From Tenrec ecaudatus (taxonomy: Eukaryota; Chordata; Mammalia; Afrosoricida; Tenrecidae), in contig NC_134539.1 of NCBI RefSeq assembly GCF_050624435.1, positions 148,653,525 through 148,717,524 of the forward strand: a stretch of 64,000 nucleotides of DNA. Direction: 5' to 3'. Position numbers and translations under genes: made by a program. This document shows positions 33,690 to 45,575 of the stretch, in pieces (the stretch's first letter is position 1; each line of letters starts with the position of its first letter). The notes beneath the pieces were generated by a model that saw nothing but the letters and a program-made list of their open reading frames with translations, searched no databases and was not told the origin of the DNA.

Positions 33690-35345
33690 TGTCCATCCCT
33701 TCATCTTTAGAGGAATCTCTCAGACATTTGAATTTTCTTCTATTGTTTTGTTATTAATTTTCTCTTTGTCTTGTGTCCCTTTTGATCCCTAATGTTTTCT
33801 TTACTCCTTTTGTGTGAGTTAAGTACAGTGTTCAGGGATAGCTGATATTTGTGTCTTAGAAGTATATTTTTAGTTGTTGTTTTAAGAATTATAATATGCA
33901 TTCTACACAAGCTACTGTAGAGTAAGACTAACCTAATTCTGGTTAAAGACTGAAATTTTCAACCATGTATCTCCCTTTCTGTCCTTCCGTGGGACTATTA
34001 TTGTCACATCTATATAATAGATGCAAAGAAGTTTCACAAAGTCATGGGAAAGAATCTCATTATCTCTCAATTCTGTTTTTTACGGAGGTCCTTTCGTATC
34101 TAATGAGATATTAATAATTTAACATGATAGTTTATTGCTTTCTACCATCTTACATCTTCAAACAAAGGAAAAAGTGAGAAAACTATTTGTTGAGAATTTT
34201 TAGTACCATGCATTTATAATTTTTAGCTTTCTTTAATTCTTTAATAAAGACCGGGATTCGACTTTGGCGGTGCTTCTTTTCAACTTGAAAGATGCCCTTT
34301 GTTTTTTGAGAGTCAGGAAAGCGAGAGGCGGATGATTTTCTACTTGGAAATATGGATGTTTTACTTTCATTTCTAAGGAATAGTTTTGCTGGACTTAAAG
34401 GTCTGCCTGACGTTATTTTCTTCTGCATTGAGAACATATCCATTCACTGTTTTCTTGAGTGGTCTCTCTTATATGTGAAGTCTGATCTCATTTAACTATA
34501 CATTTGGGTTGTACCCTCTTATTTCCCTTTGCTTTGACTCCCAAACCAGTCACTCGGTGGGAGAAGGTTAAGGCTATCTGATTGCTGGAGATTTATTCAC
34601 AGCCTCAGAAACCCTACACAGGGTTGCTATGAGTTGAAATCAACTCCAATCTAGTGTGATGGGGTTTGTTTGTTTTTTTTCCTTTCTTGGTTTTGAGTTT
34701 TAACAATTTGACTGTGGCATGCCTAAGTATGATATTATTTTTGTTGTTTAAGTGAGTAGGGGATGACTGAGAATTTAGAATGTATAAATTAGTGATTATA
34801 TTAAGGGAAAAGTTCGGGTCATATTGTTTTCAATATCATTTCCTACCCTGCTCTTTCTTGTCTCTCCTAGGACATTTGGCACTATGTCTGATGCTCCTCA
34901 GCCAGCCTCGCAGGTTCTTTTCCATTCTCTTCAATTATTTTCTTCTCGTTTGTTCTCATATTGGACAGTCTCTATCGGATTCGCTGATTCATACTCCAGC
35001 TCAGTCAAATCTGTTATTGAGCTTGTCAGGCCGAGTTTTCATTTTGGTTATTTGACCTTTCAAGTCCATAATTCCCGTTGCTTCTAGTCTATAAGTGATT
35101 TATATATTTAAAGCGTGTCTGTTCCCTGAGTTGTGTTCCTATATATTTTTTAAAGTCTTTTAACCTGGATTTCTTTAGTTATCTGAAATTTTTGTTAATA
35201 CTTCTCTCAATATCTTTCTTTACTAAATATAGTATTTGAAGACATGCAATGATGCTTATTATTGATTGCTCCTATATTGTCTGAGTATGGGTCACTCTTT
35301 ACAATAGTTTTGCACATCTCATATTTTTTTTCTTGATAGTTGTGT
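33690..35345 (-). mobile_element. Old L1 3' UTR, antisense
   Basis: The plus strand shows the T-rich pattern of an old mammalian L1 3' region in antisense. Landmarks include 'tattgttttgttattaattt', 'agttttgctggacttaaagg', 'tcttggttttgagttttaac', 'ttttccattctcttcaatta' and 'tcggattcgctgattcatac' followed by a 'cagctcagtcaaatctg' stretch. An AfroSINE interrupts it at 34540-34682. No reading frame of useful length survives. Confidence 0.65.
34540..34682 (+). repeat. AfroSINE nested in old L1
   Basis: Sense body and tail: 'cctcagaaaccctacacagg', 'gttgctatgagttgaaatca', then a degenerate tail and T-rich end. The head is partly lost. Confidence 0.8.
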
Positions 35346-35349
35346 GTTA

Positions 35350-35500
35350 AATCATCCTGTGCCCACTGGCTTTGATTTACAGTGACCTTGTAGGATATAG
35401 TAGAGTATTACATAGGGTTTCTAAGGCTATTATAATTTTGGAAGCAGATTTTCACATCATTATCTCATGGAATGTCTGACCTTTAAGTGGCCAGCTGAAC
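35350..35500 (-). repeat. AfroSINE, diverged
   Basis: Antisense copy with 'ctggctttgatttacagtga', 'ccttgtaggatatagtagag' and 'agggtttctaaggctat'. The head is unclear and the limit is approximate. Confidence 0.65.
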
Positions 35501-38089
35501 ACTTACCTACGGTGTCAGCAGCAATCTGTACAGTAAATACTATATCATAGCACATCTGGATCCTATCTTTTTTCACCCGAGCCTTGTTTCGAATTTAATT
35601 TATTTACTAATTTCCCTTTATAAATATTTGAACTCTGTCTCCCTACAGATTTGTGGTCTTTGATAAATATTCTCAGTTGTTTTTTACACATTAAAAAAAA
35701 CTTGCTTTAAAAAGGTGTCACCTTGTGTGTCTAAGTTAGTATTAGGCCAACTATTAAGTAAAGGTCAAAGTCAAGAAGTTTAGGCCAGCAGGACGTCCAC
35801 TCTCTCCTGATAGAGCTGTGCATGAATGGGAAGCATATTCAAACCAAGGCAAGTCTACCCAATTTTCCCTTGCACTGAGTTCTCACAGGTCTACATTGAG
35901 CCTCTTGCTGGCTCTATAGTTCAAAGACCTATAGGTGGCTTTGGCCCACTCTCTCCTTAGGAGTACCTGCACTCAGCAGCGAGAGTACTCCAGATACATA
36001 GAAAACCTATTGAGTTTAAAAAGCTGTTTCACCTCCTGACGATCAGTTAATCTATAACAAATCAAAATTATGCTAGCAGAGTGGCTGGTGTTCTCTGTTC
36101 ACTTGCCGTTAAGATAACCACTTTAACTAATGTTGTTTCTTATCCAGTGACCCTTGTTTGGCAGCAACAGTGAACCTGCTGGTCTTCATATTCTTTCACC
36201 AACCCCGGCCCTTCTTGAGTTACATGATCCCATGAAGGCCTGGGAATAGTGCTGCACATACACACACCAGACTCATGTGGCTCTTCTCCAAAGGTTAGAC
36301 GTGTTTACGAATAAATGTTACTTACATTACTGTACAATGTTTACTGATTTCCACATTTTCAGATATCTGAAATGGATGCTATGACAGTTTCCCCCTCACC
36401 CTTCAGGAAAATACAGCTGCATTTTGAGCACCGGATTCGACAGATGACTAATTCTATCATCCTATCAGGTACATCCTGTGAACTAGAAGTTTTTCTAGTG
36501 TGGATGAAATAAGAACTCTTCAGCGTGTTGCTGTATCATTCCTACCCTGAAAGCCGAGAGTGAGCGATATCAAGAAAGAGTAGTGGACCATCTTACTTTT
36601 CAGACTCAGATGAACCGAGATTTGGATCTTAAGCAGGACATTACAACTTCCTGGTACATGACCAAGAGATAAATAATGGAATTCTCTTTGTCTTCTCTCT
36701 AAAATGAAAGCATAACTGGATTGCCTGAAGATTCGATGTTTGTGTATACTATGCACCTAATGGATGCTGGTTTTCTGGATTAAACTCTTCCCTTTTGGGC
36801 TTCATGTGGCTAAATTAAGCTTGTCATTTAGGCAAATAGCTCATTTAATTTCTGGTGTTAAAATGATACTCAAAGTGCATCAAGTTTAAAAGTGCCTAGG
36901 TAAATGTACTGGCAATCCAAAGGAAGCAGTGGGGGAATGGTTTCTGATACGACCAATACCTCTCTGGTATGACGCCCAAGCACGTCTTCTTTCATTGGTG
37001 TTGTTGCAAGCCTTACGTTGATCTATGTTTACAAATGTACTTTGGGTAGTTTTCTTAGGCTGGATTCCAAGTGTCTTTCTTTAGATAACTATTACATAAC
37101 ATATTTTAATATTTTCTTCATGTTCAAAGAACTAAAGAGGACAAAATGCAGGCTTGTTGTTGTGGGATACCTTCCAAACCAGCAGGCTCTAGTGAACTGA
37201 TTCTCTTTTATGTTCATCTTTCTTTGGTCAGTTACCTACATTGTCATTATTAAAGCACCCTCCTCATGTTTTAAGGATTAATTCACGGAGCCACAGCTAG
37301 TTACTAGATTGGTATTTTAACTCTCACCACTGACCACTGGAGAAAGGGACCCAAAAGAAAGGAGAATCTAATAGAGCTTAAGAGTGATGATAGACATTTA
37401 TTTTTCCTGGATAGTGATAATACATCTTTAGCCTCATTCATTTTCCTAAATATCGTGTAAGTTCTGGAATGAAGTCAAGTGTTCCCCATGCCTGTTCCAT
37501 TTTAATAGTAAGAGGTACATGGTATATTTTATCCTAAAGAAACAGCAGCCACTATTGAACATCAACCTGGCTTGTAGAAGGAACACGGAGGTTGGAGTCA
37601 TACAAACCAGACCCCAGTTTTCCCAAGCTCTTTACCTGTGGGTGACCTAATTAGAATATAAATATCTCAGAAATTTTCTTCCCACATTTAAAAAAAATGT
37701 GGTGATTTCTCCAGTTTTCTAAGTGTGTTAAAACCCACGGATTCTGTGATCATTTGGCAGCTCGCTGAGTTTTATTAATCCCACCTCAAAATTTGCACAG
37801 TGTGCTCTCATTTGCCGAAAGTTGTCAGAGATTTTAGTTCTGCTATTTTCAGGGAGAGCAGTTGTGTATCACACATGTTTTGTAATGGTAACCGAGCACT
37901 TCTCCATTGAGGAGATTTGTTGTCAGTATCTCTGTCTCTGTCTTGATTGCCATGCCTCGATCTCCAGGGCTGTGGATAGATTGATGACTGTGTCTAAGGC
38001 AAAAGCACATTAGATAGGGCTCAAACCCTACAGTATCTTAAAATCGACGACTTACTTAAAGAAAAAATTACACTTTCAGTGTACTAATG
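35501..38089. other. Unassigned 2.6-kb stretch
   Basis: No named repeat, RNA gene or recognisable coding signal is seen. Confidence 0.4.
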
Positions 38090-38215
38090 AAGCAGTCAGC
38101 TAAGTATTGGATTGCTGAATGCAAAGTTCACGCCCACCAGCAGACGAACGATGAGGTTATCCTCTCCCGTAAATATCGACAGTCTCAGAAACCCGATCAA
38201 GGGTCAAGGTGAGCC
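38090..38215 (+). repeat. AfroSINE, partial
   Basis: Sense copy: 'cagctaagtattggattgct', 'cctctcccgtaaatatcgac', 'agtctcagaaacccgatc'. The tail is lost. Confidence 0.7.
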
Positions 38216-39261
38216 AGAGCGGGCTGAGTTGCAAGGTTTTGCTTAAATCATGCTACTAACTTCAAAGGTTGCTTGCTCACACACACCGGTTGCTACCCAC
38301 ATTTTTCTGTGGGTAAAGATGAGACGGAGTGCTCCCATGAACATCCAGTCTTGGAAGCTCTCTGGAGTGGTTCTGATCTGTCATCTGGGGACTCGGTGAG
38401 TGGGACTGGACTCTGCAGTGGTGTCAACAGTGTAATGTGTTTGTTCTGCAAGCCGTGAACAGAATACGAGACGTGCCAATAAACTCTTCCCCAAGCCCTG
38501 CCCTTGGCTATTTGATTTGATTCATTTGAGTATGATCCCAGTCCTGAGATAAGCTAAGAAACACGAACCACACTGGTGCCTGTTTCATCCTCAGGGCTCT
38601 GTGGAAACATCGAGAGAAGGAAAAGCAGCACTCTGAGGCCTCAACAGAAGCAGGAGCCCGGGGGCAGGTTTCACCTCTCGCATTCTCCCTCTTCCCAGTG
38701 CCTCCCATTTGGCAATGACACACACAGCAGTGAAAGACAGAACATGCACAGTCTGCCCCAGCTGTTTCCGACTTCCTTCACAGAGTGATTTACACACCCT
38801 GTGGCCCCAGAGGAAAAGGTGGAGAGAGAACTTTCCAAATGAATGATCTCCTGCTTGCTATGTCATTTCCAAAGTCCGTACTCATTGGCAGGATGAGCTT
38901 CACAATTATCTTCTGAGATCTGGATGGTTAGCAATGCTACTCCGTGTCCCTCCCTCCATGTTCAATCTTAAATCCTCGCTGTGGGCAGAAGCAGGGTTGC
39001 TGGGAGCAATGTGGAACCACGTGATGAATTAGAATCTCTGAACCCCTTCCCAACATCTGCTCTTCAATAGAAATAAACGGATCCTAAATATATATATAAT
39101 AAATGGATAGGTGGAGACAGTCATAATAAACGGAGAAACATGTGAAATTGTCCAGGGTTCTCTCTTGCTTCAATCCACAGTCACAAAATCAAAGCTCAGG
39201 GAAGCAGCAGTCAAGAGATCCAAAGACAAATTGCATGAGGTAAATAAATCAATCCAATGCA
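38216..39261. other. Unassigned sequence
   Basis: No named repeat is recognised. Overlapping short frames on both strands at 38508-38797 indicate composition rather than coding. Confidence 0.4.
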
Positions 39262-39680
39262 CAAGACCTCTTTCATATTGAAAAGCAAGAATGGTACTTT
39301 GAGCAGTAAGGTGGGCCTGACCCAAGCTGTGGTAATTTTTCATTGCCTCTTAATGCATGTGAATGGTTGACATTGAATAAGGAGGGCGGAAGAAATGATG
39401 CATTTGAATTCTGAGATTCTGAAATAGCGAAGACTGTTACAAGTACCTCGGACTGCCAAAAGAACAAATACATCTCTCTTGCAAGAAGGACAGCCAGAGA
39501 CAAGACTGTCAAGATTTTATCTGAACCTACTTTGGACATGTGGTCAGGAGAGATCAGGGCCTGGAGAAGCGTGCCATGCTTGGAATGTGGAGGGGCACAG
39601 AGAACGAGGACGGTCCTTGCAATGATGGAGTGACACAATGGCTGTTGCAATAGACTCAGGCAGAGGAATGGTTGTGGGGA
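39262..39680 (+). mobile_element. RTE-clade LINE 3' fragment
   Basis: Sense order of RTE 3' landmarks: 'gggcctgacccaagctgtgg', 'tcggactgccaaaagaacaa', 'ctactttggacatgtggtca', 'gagagatcagggcctggaga', 'atggagtgacacaatggctg'. It matches the neighbouring copy at 42697-43166 and lacks the reverse-transcriptase palm. Confidence 0.85.
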
Positions 39681-40149
39681 TGGGAAACACCGGTGCAAAG
39701 TGATCGGTTAGATCTTTCTTTTCAAATCGTGAAACTGGATCTGGCGTATCCATCCTTTGCCCAGTCACGGAGCAGGAAGGAATGCCAGTCAGTGGAGAGG
39801 GCTGAAGGAAGGAGCAGCCTAGACCAATGACAATCTCTTCCATGGGGTCCTTAATGCTTCCTTTTTTATTGAGTTTTGCCTTTGAGTCATTGTACACACA
39901 TTCCACACTGTGCCATGTCTTTGGTTCTCTGAGATACTGCTGTAGTCTTAACCATGCCCTCCTCTTAAATTACTAAAGTTGATTTGGAAACTCACACCCA
40001 ATGATTCCTGATGAACATCTACAACTGGAGAAAAGAACCAACTTGCTTACTTGAAAAAAGAATCATGAAAATCAAATGTAATGATGTGATAATGGCTAGG
40101 GGAATTCAAGTCCTAGTATATATAGTTATCACAGATAATTTATAAATAT
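39681..40149. other. Unassigned sequence
   Basis: No feature is recognised. A minus frame at 39544-39906 extends from the RTE fragment into this region and shows no family. Confidence 0.4.
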
Positions 40150-40247
40150 ACACCCCCACTGCTGTCCAGGAGACTCCAACTTATAGAGAGCCTCCAACCT
40201 GAAAATTAAATGCCCAATGGTCAACTCACAGGGCCACCAGGACTCCT
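40150..40247 (-). repeat. AfroSINE, shortened
   Basis: Antisense copy with a degenerate tail ('ctgctgtccaggagactcca'), most of the body deleted, and a head 'cacagggccaccaggactcc'. Confidence 0.65.
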
Positions 40248-40264
40248 TCAATAGGCACCTGGAC

Positions 40265-40336
40265 CAATTGAATTGCCATCAAGATGATTTTGGGTCATTA
40301 AGACCCTCTAGCACAGAATAGAACTGTTCCTTAGAG
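40265..40336 (-). repeat. AfroSINE, 3' part, split by SPIN
   Basis: Antisense tail and body start: 'gaattgccatcaagatgatt', 'ctagcacagaatagaactgt'. It stops where the hAT element begins and resumes at 40530. Confidence 0.85.
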
Positions 40337-40529
40337 CAGTGGTTCTCAACCTTCCTAATGCCATGACCCTTTCATACAGTTCCTTATGTTGTGGTGACCC
40401 CCCAACCATAAAATTATTTTAGTTGCTACTTCATCACTGTCATTTTGCTACTGTTACATATAGGGCGACCCCAGTGAAAAGGACGTTCAACTCCCAATGG
40501 GGTCGGGACCCACAGGTTGAGAACCGCTG
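40337..40529 (-). mobile_element. SPIN-like non-autonomous hAT element
   Basis: A 193-bp element with inverted terminal repeats: the left end is 'cagtggttctcaaccttcct' and the right end, reverse-complemented, is 'cagcggttctcaacctgtgg'. Internal blocks 'aattattttagttgctactt' and 'ttttgctactgttacata' match my recollection of SPIN non-autonomous copies. The flanking 8-bp segments are 'ccttagag' (40329-40336) and 'ctctagag' (40530-40537), matching at 6 of 8 positions and with TA at the centre, as expected for Buster-type hAT insertions. It has no coding capacity. It lies inside an AfroSINE, so it is the younger of the two. SPIN families are known for horizontal transfer. Confidence 0.9.
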
Positions 40530-40655
40530 CTCTAGAGGATGAAAGACTCAGTCTTTACAGAAACAGACAGCTTCATCTTTCTCCAGGAAAATGGCTGGCC
40601 AGTTCGAACCACTGAACTTGACATTAACCGCCAAATGCCTGTCTCCTGCATCAGT
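40530..40655 (-). repeat. AfroSINE, 5' part after SPIN
   Basis: The remainder of the split SINE: 'agacagcttcatctttctcc', 'ggccagttcgaaccactgaa', ending 'aaatgcctgtctcctgc'. Confidence 0.85.
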
Positions 40656-40669
40656 TTTTAAACACACAA

Positions 40670-40671
<2 letters not shown>

Positions 40672-40758
<87 letters not shown>
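40672..40758. repeat. (CT)n/(AC)n compound microsatellite
   Basis: About 28 CT units followed by about 15 AC units with no other interruption. Confidence 0.96.
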
Positions 40759-40759
<1 letters not shown>

Positions 40760-40760
<1 letters not shown>

Positions 40761-42696
40761 TATCCATAGTAAGTTCTACTGAATATTTCTTGAATTTTAT
40801 TAATCCATCCCCAGGTAATCATTTAAAATACTTAATTAGAGAAGCTGGATAGATCAACTTGAAAAAAGTGACAGCTTAATTCATATTTCAAATATCAAGC
40901 TGTTTGAGGGAGCTGCTATTGAACATTACTCTGCTTTATGCTGAATTAGCGTGAAGAATTATGATCCCCTTTCCTCCCAACCTCTCTTTCCTAAGATTTC
41001 CTACACTCAGAATTGTACAAAGTCAACATGGGACGGTTCTCTCCGACTGAAATCACTCTAACGTCGGTTAGGTTTTATTTCGCTTATAAATTGTGGCTTT
41101 TATTTAATAGGATCTATTTCCCAGGTGTTACATTTTCCAGGAGAGCCACTTTCCTTGTTTTCCCTCCTGGATTGCCTGGTGTTAGTCTTTCTTGACTCGT
41201 TTCGTATCTATAAAAAGAGGTCCTTTAAAGTCAAGTCCATAGCTCACTTTCCACTGCCGGTGGATAGCCATACACAGTGGACCTTAGTCTAAATTACCGT
41301 AATTACCTTGTTCTGCTTGCATTTACGATAGTGTGAGTTAGAATGCAATTGTGCTCGGTGTTAACTGGTAAGAAAGTGAGTTCTCGTCATCCGGACAGTT
41401 GTCTGGGTCAGAAGCCTGAGGAGAGATTGATGGTCATTTTAAGAGTAACTCAAATGGGGCCGTAGCTTCCAGATCCTTATAAACATTAGTCACTAGGCTG
41501 CAGACTTCATTTTTCATTTTATACACGCACCAGAGTCCAGCAGGAACTGTGATGCCAGGATGTACCGTTTGTATTCCTGGGTCACCCCTTGTTGGAAGAG
41601 GGAGCCTGAGGACAAATGTTTTCACTCTAAGTCATGAGGAAACAAGACTTCTTTCCTTCCACCCCCCTCCCCCCGCCATCCCCCTTCCTCTCTTATATTG
41701 GCGACAAGTATGTAAGTCGAGCCAAGAGGGAATTGGAAATATCTTCCTGTTACATTTTTTCCACATCTGCAAGGCCCATGCTTAGAAGATTTAATTTTTA
41801 AAAGATTTCCTCTTATCGTGAACAGGTTGTGACATAAGCCAAGTATTAAATTCTGGTTTAATATCTTCTCAAGTAGAGCAGGCTTTCTTAGAATTCCTGC
41901 GATTTTTTTGTTTTGCTCACTTATTCTTTGCTTCCCTGACCTGTCACTTTCCAAGACTTCCTTGTCACTTTTCTCCACCAAGAGTATTGCAAGACCTATC
42001 ATCTCTGAAAGTCCATATAAGGCCTCAACAAAGCTTTCTTCAAAGATTCAAGCCAAAAGCAAAATTTTCCCATTCCTTAGTTGCCGTAATAGGGCCTGTG
42101 TATCTTCAATGGTAGATACCATGGAGGACAAAACTGTATTAACAGATGACTCCTGAATGGTAGGCATTTTAATGTATTATGTTTGTTTTATTTTTTTAAT
42201 TCGAGGATGGGTCATCTAATTTAGTACAGTGTTAAACTGTTTCCTTTGAGTACTAAGATTGTAGTAATGATGGTTTCTGGTAGTTTCCAACACACTTTTA
42301 CAATTCTGTATGCTTATCCTGTAGAATGAGTCCGCTTTTGAATAGGTCTCAAAAGTCTCCTGGTCATACTGAATATAAGTTGCATCTGTAGTGTTCTTAG
42401 TTTCTTTCTTCTGTATTTTAATTTGATTCATCTACCTTTTATTTTTTGTCTATTACCATCTCTTAGATAAAAACAAAAATATAAAGGACCATTATAGTCA
42501 AAGAGAAAAGAAAAAGGAAACTCCTTTTCTTCATTTAGGAATTATTCAGTAATGGAATGCCCAATGTTAAAGAGAGGTGGCTCTCTTACATTGAGATGAT
42601 TTTCAATCATAGCTTACATAATTTTGAATTTAGAAATATTCTGTTGCTATTGAATTCACCAACATGGCTCCCTATTTTGAAAACCTAAAATGTATT
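40760..42696. other. Unassigned 1.9-kb stretch
   Basis: No transposon landmark is recognised. A 126-codon minus frame (41622-42002) and a 71-codon minus frame (42216-42431) lie here. They are discussed as a low-confidence finding and not called as genes. Confidence 0.35.
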
Positions 42697-43166
42697 GAAT
42701 GCGTTCAAAAACAAGGATGTTACTTTAAGGCCGACCCAAACCATGGTATTCTCAGTCGCCTCACATGCATGTGAAAATTGGATATTGAATACAAAAGACT
42801 AAAAAAGAATCAATGCACTCGAAAGATGGTGCTAACAAGGAACATTGAAAGTACCATGGGCTGCCAAAACTTACAACAAGCATGCTCCTTAGATGTAAGG
42901 ATGGCAAGACTTGGTGTCATGTACTTTGGACATGTTGTCAGGAGAGACCAGTCTCTGAAGAAGGACATCATGCTTGGTGAAGAAGAAGGGAAGAGAGAAG
43001 AGGAAGGCCCCAAGAAGATGGCTTAACACAGTGGCTAAAATCGTGGGCTCCAACATACAAACAATTGTGAGGATGGCACAGGGGGCTGCTTCATTCTGTT
43101 GGACACAGGGCCACTGCCATGTTGCTCTGAGTTGGAACCCACAGGAAGGTACCTAACAACAACAAT
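42697..43166 (+). mobile_element. RTE-clade LINE 3' end
   Basis: The clearest sense RTE 3' end. Landmarks in order: 'ccgacccaaaccatggtatt', 'agtaccatgggctgccaaaa', 'gtactttggacatgttgtca', 'aggacatcatgcttggtgaa', 'ggtacctaacaacaacaatg'. The terminal block ends in a short (AAC)n-like tail. The reverse-transcriptase catalytic region is upstream of the retained part and absent. Confidence 0.9.
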
Positions 43167-43360
43167 GTAGGGTATTGGATGCACACCAAGCTGTCAGAGA
43201 ATATCTTTGACCATATGGGAAAATTTTTCTCTTAAAATGTTGTAACTTTTATTAAATTCACAAGTTCACAAGCCTGATCGATATCTTTCCCCAGCTCTCA
43301 AACATGGAATGCTCTCCTGCACCCCCCCAACCCACTCCCTCCCCCCGACAATACCATTGT

Positions 43361-43862
43361 GTTAGTCTGGGCTGACTAGAGAAACAAATTCATAGACATG
43401 TGTATAAGAAAGAGCCTTATATACAAGAGCAATTGAATATCGAGAAAACATCCCAGCCCAGTCCAGATCAAGTCCATAAGCCTGATATTAGCCCATAGGT
43501 CTGATACCAATCTATAAATTCCTCTTCTGAGTCATGCAACACATGCAATAATGCCAGATGCAGGAAGATCACAGGCAAGTGGGTGGAAAGTATTGCGGAT
43601 CCAGTGGTAGAGGCATGTCAGAACTGGCAAGGGTCTCCATGTGGTTCCTTCACCTCCAGGACTCTAGCGTAGCTCCATGTGTCTTGTCAGCAAGCATGTC
43701 ACACAGGGAGTGAGTCTGCCTCCTGCCATCAGCGAGCTATTTATCTCCTTAGTGCCTCCAAATGAGGTCATCAAGCTGCAACCTGATTGACAGCCTAGAC
43801 TCCACCCTTCACTCTTACATCTCAAATCAACAACAGATTATGCAACTACCACAACCATTAAG
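43361..43862 (-). mobile_element. LTR-like interspersed repeat
   Basis: Plus strand begins 'gttagtctgggctgactaga' and 'gaaacaaattcatagacatg', and closes 'cagattatgcaactaccaca'. About 500 bp with no internal coding sequence. It looks like a solo LTR or LTR-derived repeat of a mammalian family that I cannot name; it belongs to the same broad class as the copies at 10146, 56971, 60830 and 61455. Confidence 0.65.
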
Positions 43863-44005
43863 TACATTTCTTAAATTTGGCGCAGAATCCACAGCCGATG
43901 GCCATTGTGAATAATGAAAGATCACCTAAACAGACACCTGATCCCAGGTACTTTGTGGTCTAGACAATAACCTGAAGGAACCTGGTGCGAGTCTCTCTCT
44001 CTATG

Positions 44006-44178
44006 TACCAACACCAACTGCCGTCGAGTCAATTTTGACTCATAGCAACTTTGTAGGACAGACAGCACCGCTTTCTGTCGATGTAAATTGTTAGAGGACG
44101 GGATAATCTCATGTTTCTCTGCTAGAGTGGATTTGAACTATTGGGTTTGCAGCTAGCAAGCCAATGCATAACTCGGGA
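44006..44178 (-). repeat. AfroSINE, near full length
   Basis: Antisense copy, from 'ccaactgccgtcgagtcaat' (a well-preserved tail complement) through 'gtaggacagacagcaccgc' to 'gcaagccaatgcataactcg'. Confidence 0.88.
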
Positions 44179-44229
44179 CTTTATGTATATGGTAGCAAGA
44201 GAACAAGAAAAGACTAGTATAAATTCGTT

Positions 44230-44625
44230 TTTTGTTATTATTGTTAGTTGCCATCAAGTTGGCTTCGACCCACTGCGACCCTGTGCAGAATAAAGAGACG
44301 CTGCACGATCCTGTGCTATCCTCACAATTGTTCCTTTGCCCGAGCCCATTGATGCAGCCAACGTGTCCATCCGGCTTATGTTGCGTCAATCCATCTCATC
44401 GAGGGCCTTCCTCTTTTTCACCTCCCCTCCACTCTACCAAACGTGATGTCTTTCTCCATGCATTGGTCTCTCCCAACAATATGTCCGAAGAAAGTAAGAC
44501 AAAGTCTTGCCATCTTTGCCTCTAAGAAGCACACTGACCGTTTTTTTCTTTTAGCAGTCCATGATACTTTCAATATTCTTCTCCAGCATCACAACTCAAA
44601 TGCATTTCACTCCATAGTTTAGAAA
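44230..44625 (-). mobile_element. RTE-clade LINE 3' end
   Basis: Antisense 3' end: 'ttgttagttgccatcaagtt', 'gatcctgtgctatcctcaca', 'caatccatctcatcgagggc', 'tctttctccatgcattggtc', 'tagcagtccatgatactttc'. It lines up in reverse with 42697-43166. Only the 3' terminal 400 bp is retained. Confidence 0.9.
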
Positions 44626-44789
44626 CAAAATATTGACCAAGGTGATGTATAAATTCAGATACAGTAAAAATGGACTTTTCAGTCTTTTGAAATAGGATAT
44701 TTGATATGACTATACTATACATAAGACTATTGTGTGCTATCAAGAAAAGAATAAATGCAATTAGTTCCTCATGAAACAGTGAATAATTT

Positions 44790-44957
44790 ACTCACTCACT
44801 GCCAATGAGTCAAAGCCGCTTGTATGACCCTATAGACAGAGTAGAACTGCCCTTTGGGGTCCTGTGATTGAAACTGTACAGCAGTAAAAAGCCCCGTCTT
44901 TCTCCCAAGGTTGGTTTTGCACCCCAACACAGTAGCACTATGATACTAGGATACCCC
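44790..44957 (-). repeat. AfroSINE, near full length
   Basis: Antisense copy with 'actcactcactgccaatgag', 'gacagagtagaactgccctt' and 'cccgtctttctcccaaggtt'. The head is degenerate. Confidence 0.86.
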
Positions 44958-44974
44958 GAAAAATTACTAGAGCC

Positions 44975-44976
<2 letters not shown>

Positions 44977-45015
<39 letters not shown>
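44977..45015. repeat. (TA)n microsatellite
   Basis: About 19 uninterrupted TA units. Confidence 0.95.
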
Positions 45016-45020
<5 letters not shown>

Positions 45021-45543
45021 CCATAATTCTATGGCTGGAAATTTAATATTGAAAATGAGTGATAACAAGAAAAATAATTGAACATTAAACATGGAAATTG
45101 GCTAATGAACAAGAATATTTTTGTAGTTTATAGGCTAAAGAAGGAAGCCTTGACTGTTATTCAAATTATTTTACAAACTAGGAATGATCAGGGAGTGTAT
45201 TTAAATGCATATTTAAATCTCTCCTAAATGGCACATTTTAAAATACAACAAAGGCTTAAATTGAAAAGAAATTATTGAAAGCAGGTCCTCTATAAAATCA
45301 AGGATTGGGACACCCGCTCCTGCATGTGAAAGGAGGTGGCAACAATGACAAGAGAGCAGGTGGTGAAGTGGGTTATGTTTGCCACTGTAGAGACCCGAGG
45401 ATGAAAGTGTGGAGTTACCTGCTAAACTGGCAAAGCATGTGTCTTAGCATTTATGCTGACTCTGTGGGTTAGGAGGAGGCATGCTTTCTATTGGAAGAGC
45501 TCAGACAGAGAGTAGAACAGTTGAAACTGGAAATGTATCTTAG

Positions 45544-45575
<32 letters not shown>

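Noticed and set aside
40548..40754. Arg/Glu-rich and Ser/Leu-rich frames over the CT/AC microsatellite
   Set aside because: Dinucleotide repeats have no stops in several frames. These are artefacts, as are those at 17178-17393, 18406-18642 and 26921-27207.
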